Of a DNA stretch of 64,000 nt, positions 18,292 to 29,608 are shown piece after piece; position 1 is the stretch's first letter, and every line of letters starts with the position of its first letter. The stretch is from positions 62,001 through 126,000 of the forward strand of contig NZ_QLUV01000003.1 of the NCBI RefSeq assembly GCF_003286075.1, in the 5' to 3' direction. A program made the translations under genes and the position numbers. The DNA is from Paracoccus endophyticus. GTDB lineage: Bacteria; Pseudomonadota; Alphaproteobacteria; Rhodobacterales; Rhodobacteraceae. The notes beneath the pieces are model-generated. The model saw only the letters and a program-made list of their open reading frames with translations, was not told where the DNA came from and made no database searches.

Positions 18292-19983
18292 TCAGGCGCC
18301 GGTCACGGTCACGGTGGTGCGGGGTTCAAGGCGGACGCTGCCCAGCTTGCGGACATGGGCCTCGATCACGTCCCAGATCTGGGGGCCTTCGGTCCCCTCG
18401 TTGACGCTGGCCCAGCCGCCGACCGTATAGGACCTGGCGGGATCGACCGCCTCGCCACCGTCCAGCGTCAGGGCCGAGATGCGCTGGCCCATCGGCGCGG
18501 CCACGTCGATGGCATAGGACAGCCCGCCGACCCGCACCATGTCGCCGCCCTGCTGGTAATAGGGGTCGGCGTTGAACAGGTTATCGGCCACATCCTCCAT
18601 CACCGTCTTGATCGTCTCGCCGGTCATCTCGGTGCGATAGACCTGTCCATAGGTCATCGAGCAGGCGTTGTGGATGTCCTCGCGCCGGATCGGATCGCCC
18701 GGCAGCAGCGACGGCCCCCAGCGCACGCCGGGGGACAGCGCGATCTGCACGTCGCGTTCGGACCGGATCGCGTCGCAGATCAGGTCGTCCCACGTCCCGT
18801 TGAAGTTGCCGCGGCGATACAGCAGGCTTTCGGTGGTGCCGACCACCTCTTCCAGCTCGGCCTTGAAGGGGGCACGCTCGGCGTCCACCAGTGCCGCCAT
18901 CTCGGGATCGGGGGCGATCACGTCCGAGAACACCGGGATCAGCTTGTGGCGGAACCCCAGCATCTTGCCGTCGCGGACGTCCAGATCGACGCGGCTGACG
19001 AACTTGCCGTTGGACCCCGACGCGATCAGGATCGTCTCGCCCACCAGCACGGGTTCGGGCACGGCGTCATGGGTGTGGCCGGTCAGGATGACGTCGATGC
19101 CCCTGACCTGCCCGGCCATCCTGTAGTCCACGTCAAAGCCGTTGTGTGACAGGCAGACGACCAGATCGACCTTTTCCGTCTCGCGCAGCTCGTCCACGAC
19201 GGCCTGCATGCGCTCCTCGCGGATGCCGAAGCTGTAGTCGGGGAACATCCATCGGGGGTTGGCGATCGGCATGTAGGGGAAGGCCTGCCCCACGACCCCG
19301 ATCCGAACCCCGCCCTTTTCAAAGACCTTGTAGGGCTCGAAGGCAGGCTCGTCCCATTCCGCGTCGAAGATGTTGGCGCCCAGAAAGGGAAACGGCAGCG
19401 TGTCCACGATCTCCTTCACGCGGTCCTGGCCGAACGTCCATTCCCAGTGGCTGGTCATCGCCTCGACGCCCAGCGCGTTCATGACGTTGACCATGTCCTG
19501 CCCGCGCGTCCGCAGCGACGTCATCGAGCCATGCCACGTGTCCCCGCCGTCCAGCAGGATCGAATCTGGCCGCGCGGCGCGGATCGCCTTGACCACCGTG
19601 GCCACGCGGTCCATCCCGCCCATCCGGCCATAGGCGCGGGCCAGCGCCACGAAATCCTCGTGGGTCAGGGCATAGGCGTCCGGGGTGCCGGGCGGGATGC
19701 CGAACATGGTCAGGAAATCCTGTCCGGTGACATGCGGCGGGCGGCCGCGCGCGTCGCCCACGCCGATGTTGACCTCGGGCTCGCGGAACCAGACCGGCTT
19801 CAGCTGGGCATGGATGTCGGTGACGTGGATCAGCGTGACGTTGCCGAAGTCCTCGAACTCCAGCAGCTTGTCCTGCGACAGGGCCTGCTGCGCGGCCAGC
19901 CGGCCCCAGTTGCCGTGGCCCGACAGGCCCCACAGGGCGGACGTGGCCAGGGCGGCCTGCAGGAACTCGCGTTTGGTGATCAT
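18292..19983 (-). CDS. soxB: SoxB, thiosulfohydrolase (dimanganese)
   Basis: Periplasmic 5'-nucleotidase-fold enzyme that hydrolyses sulfate from the SoxY-cysteine-S-thiosulfonate adduct. Metal-binding motifs seen are HVTDIHAQ, LDGGDTWHG, AMTSHWEWTFG, LSHNGFD and TGHTHDA. The Tat-like leader reads MITKREFLQAA, with Lys-Arg where the canonical signal has Arg-Arg. The ATG at 19983 follows AAGGA by seven bases. A TTG two codons earlier is too close to that site. The protein is 563 residues. A 147-base gap separates it from soxA and shows nothing recognisable. Confidence 0.95.
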   Translation of the reverse strand: MITKREFLQAALATSALWGLSGHGNWGRLAAQQALSQDKLLEFEDFGNVTLIHVTDIHAQLKPVWFREPEVNIGVGDARGRPPHVTGQDFLTMFGIPPGTPDAYALTHEDFVALARAYGRMGGMDRVATVVKAIRAARPDSILLDGGDTWHGSMTSLRTRGQDMVNVMNALGVEAMTSHWEWTFGQDRVKEIVDTLPFPFLGANIFDAEWDEPAFEPYKVFEKGGVRIGVVGQAFPYMPIANPRWMFPDYSFGIREERMQAVVDELRETEKVDLVVCLSHNGFDVDYRMAGQVRGIDVILTGHTHDAVPEPVLVGETILIASGSNGKFVSRVDLDVRDGKMLGFRHKLIPVFSDVIAPDPEMAALVDAERAPFKAELEEVVGTTESLLYRRGNFNGTWDDLICDAIRSERDVQIALSPGVRWGPSLLPGDPIRREDIHNACSMTYGQVYRTEMTGETIKTVMEDVADNLFNADPYYQQGGDMVRVGGLSYAIDVAAPMGQRISALTLDGGEAVDPARSYTVGGWASVNEGTEGPQIWDVIEAHVRKLGSVRLEPRTTVTVTGA

Positions 19984-20130
19984 GGGCAAATCCTTCCCGT
20001 TCCGCGGCCGCAGCGGGCGCAGAGGATGGTCCTTGTTGACGGGGCGGCCGCGACGGCCGCACCCCGCTGGATGCAGAGGCGGCCCTGCCGCAGGCCGCGA
20101 TGCGCCGCGCCCCGCGCGCCGGGGGTCGCG

Positions 20131-20991
20131 TCAGTGGCGGACCGCCACCCCCTCGACCGGCAGGCCGGTCCCGCGCGAGGCGACATACAGCTCCAGCGCG
20201 CGGAACTCGTCCGATCCCGCCTTGAAGGTTTCGCCGCGGGTGTCGCGCACGCAGCCGACGAACCGCTGGTGGCTGGACACCATGCCGGCATCCTTCAGAC
20301 GATAGGTGGGAAAGCCGTTGATCTGGCCTTGCGACAGGTGGTCGGCGCGGATCATCCTGCCGGCGTTGTCCTCGTGGCAGTTCGCGCAGGCCATCTCGAG
20401 CTGGCCATAGCGCGTATAGTACATCTCGCGGCCCTTTTCCCACCATTCGGCGGCGGGGCCGTCGATGGCGACCTGCACGGGCATGCCTCGCGATTGCAGC
20501 GAGACGGCGGCGGTCATGTTCTTCATCTCGGGGCTGTTCCAGCCCCATTCCTCGGCGCCCATCCGGTTGACCCGGCAGTCGTTGATGAAGTTCTCAAGCG
20601 ACCACAGGCTGTCGCCGGCCTTGTTCATCTTGGGCATCGCGGCGCGCACGCCCTTCATGCTTTCGATGTCGTTGTGGCAGTCCGCGCAGGACTTGCCCAC
20701 CGTGCCGTCGGCGGTGTCCCAGCTTTCCAGCCCCTGATCGACGAACACCATCGCAGGGTTCTCGAAATCGTCCATCTGCATGGCTCGGGTGTCGGGGTCG
20801 CGGTACAGCCAGCCCGACCGGACCTCGGGCAGCACGTCCTTGAGGAACGCGGGCGCAGGCGCGCGGGTGGGCAGCGTCACCTCGCCCCCGTTGATCGAGA
20901 TCTCGGCCTCGTCGATCGGATCGGCCCGGACCGCGGTCGCCGCCGTCATCGCGGCCAGCGCCAGTGCAGCGGCGACATGTTTCCTGGTCAT
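20131..20991 (-). CDS. soxA: SoxA, di-haem cytochrome c subunit of SoxXA
   Basis: Catalytic subunit of the SoxXA cytochrome that oxidatively joins thiosulfate to the SoxY cysteine. The 286-residue precursor has a Sec signal (about 1-23). Two haem motifs are present, CADCH and CANCH. The active-site cysteine that ligates haem lies in RFVGCVRDTRGE near residue 250. It is therefore the di-haem SoxA type. The ATG at 20991 follows AAGGGGGGAA. The frame continues upstream into soxZ antisense-like sequence, which was rejected. soxZ ends 88 bases upstream. Confidence 0.95.
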   Translation of the reverse strand: MTRKHVAAALALAAMTAATAVRADPIDEAEISINGGEVTLPTRAPAPAFLKDVLPEVRSGWLYRDPDTRAMQMDDFENPAMVFVDQGLESWDTADGTVGKSCADCHNDIESMKGVRAAMPKMNKAGDSLWSLENFINDCRVNRMGAEEWGWNSPEMKNMTAAVSLQSRGMPVQVAIDGPAAEWWEKGREMYYTRYGQLEMACANCHEDNAGRMIRADHLSQGQINGFPTYRLKDAGMVSSHQRFVGCVRDTRGETFKAGSDEFRALELYVASRGTGLPVEGVAVRH

Positions 20992-21079
20992 TGCGATTCC
21001 CCCCTTGGTCGGTCCGGCGCGCCGGATGTCGTCTGGTTCTGTCCTGGCCGGCGGCAGCCCGGCGCGTGCGTCCGCCCGG

Positions 21080-21409
21080 TCAGGCAACCTCGATCGACTG
21101 CTTTTCCTCGTAGACGGACCCGTCGTCGTCGTACCAGGTGAAGGTGAACTCACCCGACTTGTCGACCAGCACGTCGAACTCGAAATACGGATTGGTCGAG
21201 ATCGCGGGCTCCAGCTGCACGTCCAGCGCGTTGGTGCCGGCAAAGTCCACCACGAAGCGGTTGATGATCGACCGCGGGATGATCTTGCCGTCGGCGTCCT
21301 TGCGCTGGCCCGATTCCATCGGGTGGCTGATCAGCGTCTTCAGCGTGATGACGTCGCCGGCGCTGGCGGACTTGGGCACCTTGACGCGGGGTTTGACATT
21401 CTCGGCCAT
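21080..21409 (-). CDS. soxZ: SoxZ, sulfur-carrier complex subunit
   Basis: Small beta-sandwich partner of SoxY; the SoxYZ heterodimer carries sulfur intermediates between Sox enzymes in the periplasm. The 109-residue protein has no signal peptide, as expected for SoxZ, which is thought to be co-exported with Tat-exported SoxY. Family features include PRVKVPKSASAGDVI at the N terminus and NPYFEFDV and GEFTFTWYDDDG in the C-terminal half. The ATG follows AGGAGAAGAG. soxY lies 35 bases upstream. Confidence 0.95.
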   Translation of the reverse strand: MAENVKPRVKVPKSASAGDVITLKTLISHPMESGQRKDADGKIIPRSIINRFVVDFAGTNALDVQLEPAISTNPYFEFDVLVDKSGEFTFTWYDDDGSVYEEKQSIEVA

Positions 21410-21444
21410 GCTCTTCTCCTGAAACTGCGATCGTGGCAGGGGCG

Positions 21445-21939
21445 TCAGCCGCCGCAGCCCCCGATGGTCACCTTGACGTTGGCCGTCGCGCGCTTGAAGC
21501 TTCCGTCCTCCATCTTGGCGATGGCGACGACATCCTGGGTGGTGGCCAGCCGGATGCGGGTCGCGATCTCGCGCTTGCCGGCGGCGGGGCCGAACTTGGC
21601 GATCATCACCCCGGCGGTCGGGTTCCCGGGGGCCAGCATCAGCACCTCGGACGCGCCCTCGGCGGCGACCGACACCGGCACCGTGTTGCCGTTCTCGGCG
21701 ATCTCGGGTGCGGTCAGCGCGACCCCCCCATCGGTCACCTCGGCCCCGCCGGTGAACTCGGCGATCCATTGATCGGTCGTTTTCGCCGCGGCCGCGGACG
21801 CGGCAGGGGTTGCAGGCGCGGCAGGCGCTGCGGGCGCGGCCGCGGGGGCTGCGGCCGTCTGGGCCAGCGCCGCGGTCCCGAGCAGGGCAGCCACGCCGCC
21901 CGCCCCCAGGGCGATCGTCTTGCGACGGTTCAGATTCAT
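21445..21939 (-). CDS. soxY: SoxY, sulfur-carrying subunit
   Basis: Covalent carrier of the pathway. The C-terminal GGCGG tail holds the cysteine to which thiosulfate is attached (Cys about 162 of 164). A Tat signal, NRRKTIALG, lies at about residues 4-12. After the signal an Ala/Pro-rich linker (about 27-52) precedes the SoxY domain. The start has a strong AAGGAGGA site. It is the second gene after the soxX promoter region, and SoxX, SoxY, SoxZ and SoxA lie in the usual order. Confidence 0.96.
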   Translation of the reverse strand: MNLNRRKTIALGAGGVAALLGTAALAQTAAAPAAAPAAPAAPATPAASAAAAKTTDQWIAEFTGGAEVTDGGVALTAPEIAENGNTVPVSVAAEGASEVLMLAPGNPTAGVMIAKFGPAAGKREIATRIRLATTQDVVAIAKMEDGSFKRATANVKVTIGGCGG

Positions 21940-21976
21940 GAAAGTCCTCCTTGTCTGTGCGGAACGCGCCCGCCCA

Positions 21977-22474
21977 TCACTTGAGCGTCAAGAGATAGGC
22001 GAGCACATCCTCGATCTGCTGGGCGCCGAGGATGGGCGGCAGGTCGCCCTCGGGCGCCTTGCCGGTATAGGCGACGCCCGGACGGATGAAGCCCTCGGTC
22101 TTGTAGAATGCGGGCATGATGGTGACGGGGAAGGTGTGCTTGGCATTGGCCACCAGCCCGCGCAGATGCGCCTCGTCATAGCGGCTGGCGACGCCGTCCA
22201 GCGACGGCCCGATGTTGCCCTGGAAATCCACCTCGGGCATCGCGCTGATCTGGTGGCAGGCGACGCAGTTGCCCAGAGAGTTCGTCGAGATGATCTTCTT
22301 GCCCTCGTCCGGGTTGCCGGGCGCACCGCTGAGCGATTGGGCGACCGCACCATCGGTGAACACGACGGCAGAGGGCGCGACAGGCTCGGCTGCCCAGGAC
22401 GGCAGGGCGAAAGCCGCCAGCAGCGCCCCCAGGGCGGTCGCGCGCATGGCGCGCGGATGGGCAAGACAGGTCAT
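21977..22474 (-). CDS. soxX: SoxX, mono-haem cytochrome c subunit of SoxXA
   Basis: Electron-accepting subunit of SoxXA. The 165-residue precursor has a signal peptide ending near SWAAEP. It carries one haem site, CVACHQI, and a probable distal methionine ligand in VTIMPAFYK. The ATG at 22474 follows GGGGAGGAG. The upstream 225 bases to soxV hold a perfect inverted repeat and relatively AT-rich DNA, suggesting that the soxX-onward operon starts here. No soxW gene is present between soxV and soxX. Confidence 0.94.
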   Translation of the reverse strand: MTCLAHPRAMRATALGALLAAFALPSWAAEPVAPSAVVFTDGAVAQSLSGAPGNPDEGKKIISTNSLGNCVACHQISAMPEVDFQGNIGPSLDGVASRYDEAHLRGLVANAKHTFPVTIMPAFYKTEGFIRPGVAYTGKAPEGDLPPILGAQQIEDVLAYLLTLK

Positions 22475-22538
22475 TCGGCTCCTCCCCAGGTTCCTCGACT
22501 CAACATATGCAAGAATTGAGACGTGTGGCAAACGATAG

Positions 22539-22555
22539 TTGCAGTCAGTCTGCAA
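22539..22555. promoter_or_regulatory. Inverted repeat upstream of soxX (candidate operator)
   Basis: TTGCAG TCAGT CTGCAA, a perfect 6-5-6 inverted repeat, 64 bases upstream of the soxX ATG in the soxV-soxX gap. Sox genes of related bacteria are repressed by SoxR, an ArsR-family dimer, so this is a candidate binding site. No SoxR gene lies in the window. Confidence 0.5.
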
Positions 22556-22699
22556 TTCCTTGATTCGTCCTTTTATCTTCCGCCATTCCGACCGGAAGCG
22601 ATACGTTTTTTCTCCGCTCGGCAAACATCTCGGAATATCCTCCTGTCGCCGCCCTTCCGGGACACAGGGTTTCGTGCCGGGTCAAAGGGCGCCTTGTCC

Positions 22700-23434
22700 T
22701 CATCGGATCGTCGCGCTCCAGTCCATGCTGTTCACCATGACGGCCGCGATGCGGTTGATGCTGTCGGTGGCGATCAGCAGCGCAAACAGGATCAGCATCG
22801 CGCCCATCGCCTTTTCGACGCGCCCCAGCAGGGCACGGTGGCGTCCCACCCAGGCAAGGAAAGGCCGCGCGAAGAACGCGGCCAGAACAAAGGGCAGCGT
22901 CATCGCAAGGCCATAGACCAGCAGCAGCGTGCCCCCGCGCCACAGATCCCCCTGCCCGCCCGCGACGAACAGGATCGCCGCCAGCGCCGGTCCCGCGCAA
23001 GGCGTCCAGCCAAAGCCGAAGGCCAGCCCCATCAGATAGGCGCCAGGCAGCGTGGCCGCGCTGGCGGTGCTGTCCAGCCGCGCCTGCCGGTACAGCAAGG
23101 GCACGCGGATCACGCCCAGGAAATGCAGGCCGAACACCAGCAGGATCGCAGCGGCGACCCAGGACAGTTCGGTCCGATAGCGCGCAAAGGCCGACCCCAT
23201 GGCGGTCGCGCCCAGTCCCAGCAGGACGAAGATCGTCGTGACCCCCAGCGCAAAGGCCACAGCCCCGCCGACCAGCCGCCGCTGCGCACCCGGCGCCAGC
23301 CCGTCGCCGCGCAGCTCGCCCATCGACACCCCTGCCAGATAGGCCAGATAGAACGGCACCATCGGCAGGATGCAGGGCGACAGGAACGACAGCAGACCGG
23401 CCAGGACGGCGCCGCCGTAGGATATCTCGGGCAT
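22700..23434 (-). CDS. soxV: SoxV, CcdA-type membrane electron transporter
   Basis: CcdA/DsbD-type membrane protein of 244 residues with about six transmembrane segments. It moves reducing equivalents from cytosolic thioredoxin to periplasmic thiol partners needed to keep SoxY active. The two redox cysteines are in SFLSPCILPMVPFYL (TM1) and GWTPCAGPALAA (TM4). The ATG at 23434 begins MPEISYGGA; the ribosome-binding site is weak (GGGA). It heads the sox minus-strand genes, divergent from soxS. Its usual thioredoxin partner SoxW is not encoded beside it. Confidence 0.9.
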   Translation of the reverse strand: MPEISYGGAVLAGLLSFLSPCILPMVPFYLAYLAGVSMGELRGDGLAPGAQRRLVGGAVAFALGVTTIFVLLGLGATAMGSAFARYRTELSWVAAAILLVFGLHFLGVIRVPLLYRQARLDSTASAATLPGAYLMGLAFGFGWTPCAGPALAAILFVAGGQGDLWRGGTLLLVYGLAMTLPFVLAAFFARPFLAWVGRHRALLGRVEKAMGAMLILFALLIATDSINRIAAVMVNSMDWSATIR

Positions 23435-23510
23435 CGTCCCTGCCTCGTGTCGAAACGGCAACCGCCGGTCGCCACGCGTCACTGTTGCGGTGCACGGCCG
23501 TCCCGTGTCA

Positions 23511-23525
23511 GGCTTGCGTCAAGCC
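23511..23525. promoter_or_regulatory. Inverted repeat between soxV and soxS (candidate operator)
   Basis: GGCTTG CGT CAAGCC, a perfect 6-3-6 inverted repeat. It lies 25 bases before the proposed soxS GTG start and 77 bases upstream of the soxV start, in the divergent control region. Function is inferred. Confidence 0.45.
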
Positions 23526-23549
23526 GTCGCTGTCGTCAATGAGGTTGCC

Positions 23550-23999
23550 GTGGCCCGCCCTGCCCCGCTGATCCCCCTGCGCGTTGCCGTGCTGGCCGTG
23601 ATGACGGCCGTCGCGCCCGCCGCAATGGCCGCTGACCTGCGGCTGGTGATGTTCGAGCGCGAGGGCTGCATCTACTGCCGCCAGTGGCACGAACAGGTCG
23701 GGCCGGCCTATCCCAAGACCCCCGAGGGCGCCGCCGCGCCGTTGTTGCAGTTGGACATCCACGATCCGCTGCCCGCCGGCACGGCCCTGACCGCCGGGCC
23801 GCCGGTCATTACGCCCACGTTCGTGCTGACCGACGGCGGGACCGAGGTGGCGCGGCTGACCGGCTATGCGGGGGACGAATTCTTCTGGGTGCTGCTGGAT
23901 GGCATGCTGGCGCAGACGGGATGGACCCCGCCCCCGGCCGCCCTGCCCGCCGATCCCGTCGCGGCGGCCCCGGCATCCGGGCCGCCCGCCACACACTGA
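23550..23999 (+). CDS. soxS: SoxS-like periplasmic thioredoxin
   Basis: Exported thiol-disulfide oxidoreductase of 149 residues. The signal peptide (about 1-25) ends in PAAMAAD. The redox motif is EREGCIYCRQWHEQ (CIYC), and a cis-proline-like VITPTFVLTDGG follows. In Paracoccus, SoxS acts on the Sox system and reactivates it by thiol reduction. The GTG at 23550 was chosen because GAGG precedes it by five bases and the product then begins with a normal signal peptide. An ATG at 23490 is possible but lies in the control region. A Pro/Ala-rich tail follows the fold. DUF302 lies 24 bases downstream. Confidence 0.82.
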   Translation: MARPAPLIPLRVAVLAVMTAVAPAAMAADLRLVMFEREGCIYCRQWHEQVGPAYPKTPEGAAAPLLQLDIHDPLPAGTALTAGPPVITPTFVLTDGGTEVARLTGYAGDEFFWVLLDGMLAQTGWTPPPAALPADPVAAAPASGPPATH

Positions 24000-24023
24000 C
24001 CCTTCCCTTCCACGGAGACGCAG

Positions 24024-24497
24024 ATGACCCCGATTCCCACCTTCGCCCGCCTTGTTGCGCTGAGCGCCGCCCTTGCGATCCCCGCCGCCGCGCTGGCACA
24101 AGCGTCGCCGGACGGCGCGGCCTATACCAAGACCCTCGACGCCGCATTCGACGACGTGACCTTTGCGGTCGAACAGGCGATCACGAACGCCGGGCTGGTC
24201 ATCGACAACACCAGCCACGTCGGCGAGATGCTGTCCCGGACCAAGGCTGACGTGGGCGGGGCCAAGGACCTGTACACCGAGGCGGACGCCTACACGTTCT
24301 GCTCGGCCGACGTCTCTCGCAAGGTGATGGAGGCGGACATCACCAACATCCAGTTCTGCCCGTACTCGATCTTTGTCTACGAGACCGCAGACCAGCCGGG
24401 TCGCGTGACGGTGGGCCACCGCCTGTATCCGGGCGACACGATGGCGCCGGTCAATGCCCTGCTGTCGGGCATCGTGGACGAGGCCACGGCCGAGTAG
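24024..24497 (+). CDS. DUF302 domain protein, exported
   Basis: A 157-residue secreted protein with a clear Sec signal (about 1-25, ending AALAQA). A DUF302 domain covers about residues 33-150, recognisable from the DVTFAVEQAITNAGLVI opening and the FCPYSIFVYE strand. Its biochemical role is unknown. DUF302 proteins often accompany sulfur- and redox-related genes. It is 24 bases after soxS on the same strand, so co-regulation with the sox locus is likely. The 264 bases to the convergent ferredoxin gene hold no supported gene. Confidence 0.8.
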   Translation: MTPIPTFARLVALSAALAIPAAALAQASPDGAAYTKTLDAAFDDVTFAVEQAITNAGLVIDNTSHVGEMLSRTKADVGGAKDLYTEADAYTFCSADVSRKVMEADITNIQFCPYSIFVYETADQPGRVTVGHRLYPGDTMAPVNALLSGIVDEATAE

Positions 24498-24761
24498 GCC
24501 CGCCCGATCCCAGCAACCTGCGGCAGGGCAACGCGCGGCCGCCTGATCCTGAGGCTGGCCGTCGCATCGGCACCAAGGTCGAGGCGGACAGAGAAGGCGA
24601 CAACGCCAGCCCCCGAGGCCAGCGGGCGGTCAGCGTCGTCGGCGGTGCCCTGGGCGCAGAACGGCACGCAGCGCGGGCGCCCCGGGGCCGGCGCTGCGGC
24701 CAGGGAGTGGACAAAGCGGCCGACGGGCCCGTGGGGACGTGCCCGTCGGGGCGCGTCGAGG

Positions 24762-25100
24762 TCAGTCCCCCTCGCCGGGCGCGGGCGAAAAATATTTTTC
24801 CAGCTTGCCGGGCTGGCCGTCCATGGCCTGATAGCCGGGCATCGGGTCCTTCTTGCGGGTGATGACCGGCCACTGGTCCGCATAAGTCCGGTTGAACTCG
24901 ACCCATTTCTCCATGTCCGGCTCGGTGTCCGGTCGGATGGCGTCCGCGGGGCATTCGGGTTCGCAGACGCCGCAGTCGATGCATTCGTCGGGGTGGATGA
25001 CCAGCGTGTTCTCGCCCTCGTAGAAACAGTCCACGGGGCAGACCTCGACGCAGTCCGTGTATTTGCACATGATGCAGTTTTCGGTCACGACATAGGTCAT
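24762..25100 (-). CDS. fdxA: 7Fe (3Fe-4S/4Fe-4S) ferredoxin
   Basis: Low-potential electron carrier of 112 residues of the FdxA/FdII type. The first motif is [17 protein letters not shown] and the second is [15 protein letters not shown], the pattern of one [3Fe-4S] and one [4Fe-4S] cluster. A C-terminal extension ending in [14 protein letters not shown] is typical. It is the last gene of the TPR-helicase-S4-ferredoxin run, 35 bases after the S4 gene. The redox partner is not evident. Confidence 0.95.
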   Translation of the reverse strand: MTYVVTENCIMCKYTDCVEVCPVDCFYEGENTLVIHPDECIDCGVCEPECPADAIRPDTEPDMEKWVEFNRTYADQWPVITRKKDPMPGYQAMDGQPGKLEKYFSPAPGEGD

Positions 25101-25135
25101 CGGCAGTTCCTCGCGCGGGCGGTGCGGGGTTTCAC

Positions 25136-25519
25136 CTAGTCCTTTGCCGCCCCCGGTTCAAGCGGCGCGGCCGTCGCGGGGGACGTCCCGACCACGTCGT
25201 CGCCCTGCGGGGGGCGGTCCAGATCCTCGTAGAGCGCCAGCGCCTCGGTCGCGGGGCCGCGCCGCTCGCCCGAGGCCAGCACGCGCAGGCTGCGCACGCC
25301 GCCTGGCACCGCGGCAGTCACCACATCGCCCGGCCGGACCTCGTGCCCAGGCTTTCGACAGGGCGAGCCGTTGATCCGCACCCCGCCCGCCGCAATGCGG
25401 TCGGCGGCAAGGCTGCGGGTCTTGAACACGCGGGCGTGGCACAGCCAGCGGTCCAGCCGGATCGCGGCGGGCAGCGGCTCGGGCGGGTTGCCGCGGCTGC
25501 GGTCGGCGCGCCGCGCCAT
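25136..25519 (-). CDS. S4-domain RNA-binding protein (Hsp15-like)
   Basis: Small RNA-binding protein of 127 residues. The S4 domain spans about residues 18-65, with [16 protein letters not shown] and a [17 protein letters not shown] core. It is similar to the heat-shock protein Hsp15 (HslR), which binds 50S subunits carrying nascent chains. A short charged tail follows. It lies 25 bases after the SUV3-like helicase gene and before fdxA, implying co-transcription with an RNA helicase. Confidence 0.87.
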   Translation of the reverse strand: MARRADRSRGNPPEPLPAAIRLDRWLCHARVFKTRSLAADRIAAGGVRINGSPCRKPGHEVRPGDVVTAAVPGGVRSLRVLASGERRGPATEALALYEDLDRPPQGDDVVGTSPATAAPLEPGAAKD

Positions 25520-25544
25520 CAGCGCCGCAGGGTCCTGCGAGCGC

Positions 25545-28694
<3,150 letters not shown>

Positions 28695-28695
28695 G

Positions 28696-29271
28696 TCAGA
28701 CGTCCTGCCCGGTTTGCCGCGCCGTCAGCCGCGCGACACCGTCCTGCGCCTCGGGTTGGTGGGGATTGATCTCAAGGCTCTGGCGCCAGGCAGCCAGGGC
28801 GCGGTCGTCTGCGCCCGTCTCCTCCAGCATGGCGCCCAGTTGCGTCAGCGCGCCCCAGTGCCGCGGTTCCAGCGCCAGGGTGCGGGCCAGGTCGGCGCTG
28901 GCCGGACCGAACTGCCCGACCATGGCATAGGCCTGCGCGCGGGCGGCGAATCCGGCGGCGAAATCGGGCGCGTGATCGGTCAGCGCCGTCAGGTGGCCGA
29001 TGGCGGCCAGCGGATCGCCGGCGTCCAGCGCCGCCTCGCCCCGCTGCAGCAGCAGATCCAGCGCGGCCGAGCCCGAGCGCGACCACGCGCGCTCGATGTC
29101 GGACTGCGCACGCATCCAGCCGTCGCCGGTTGTCTGGGCCAGTTCGGCGAACAGCCGGTCCATCTCGGCCGGGGTCTGGGCGGCCGCGGGGGTGGCCGTC
29201 AACGAAATCGCAACAAGTCCGGTGCATAATGCCGCGACGACAGGATGGAAACGGGCGGACACGCGACGCAT
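28696..29271 (-). CDS. Exported tetratricopeptide-repeat protein
   Basis: A 191-residue protein with a signal peptide (about 1-33, ending TPAAAQ) and three TPR-like helical pairs (about 70-180, for example LLLQRGEAALDAGDPLAAIGHL). It is likely a periplasmic scaffold. The start at 29271 was chosen for the signal peptide; the ribosome-binding site is weak. The upstream frame extension is antisense to the SCP2 gene. Its stop lies one base before the helicase ATG, so the two are translationally linked. The function is unknown. Confidence 0.8.
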   Translation of the reverse strand: MRRVSARFHPVVAALCTGLVAISLTATPAAAQTPAEMDRLFAELAQTTGDGWMRAQSDIERAWSRSGSAALDLLLQRGEAALDAGDPLAAIGHLTALTDHAPDFAAGFAARAQAYAMVGQFGPASADLARTLALEPRHWGALTQLGAMLEETGADDRALAAWRQSLEINPHQPEAQDGVARLTARQTGQDV

Positions 29272-29323
29272 AGTGTCGATGTAATGGCTGACGCGCCGCG
29301 GCGCCACCCAAAGGGAGACAAAG

Positions 29324-29608
29324 ATGAGTGCTGTGATCGAGGGGGCCGTCAAGGCGCTGGGCAACAAGATCTCGTCGTTCGATTCGACGGCCAAGTTCGT
29401 GATCGAGGGCGAGGGCGCGATCATGATCGACGCCGGCGGCGTGCGCGCCGGGGACGAGCCGGCCGAGGTGACGCTGACCGCCAGCCGCGACACGTTCGAG
29501 GGCATCCTGAACGGCGATGTGAACCCGACGATGGCTTACATGACGGGCAAGCTGAAGATCGACGGCTCGCTGACCGACGCGATGAAACTGGGCGCCGCGC
29601 TGTCGTAA
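29324..29608 (+). CDS. SCP-2 sterol/lipid-transfer domain protein
   Basis: A 94-residue single-domain SCP-2 protein. The conserved segments GEGAIMIDAGGV, TLTASRDTFEGILNG and MAYMTGKLKIDG make up the hydrophobic-ligand-binding fold. Such proteins bind lipids or acyl-CoA, and the specific ligand here is unknown. It is divergent from the TPR gene, and the following alpha/beta-hydrolase GTG begins right after its stop codon, so a two-gene lipid-related operon is likely. Confidence 0.88.
   Translation: MSAVIEGAVKALGNKISSFDSTAKFVIEGEGAIMIDAGGVRAGDEPAEVTLTASRDTFEGILNGDVNPTMAYMTGKLKIDGSLTDAMKLGAALS

Noticed and set aside
22475..22699. A soxW gene between soxV and soxX
   Set aside because: The gap is only 225 bases, and no thioredoxin motif is found in any frame.
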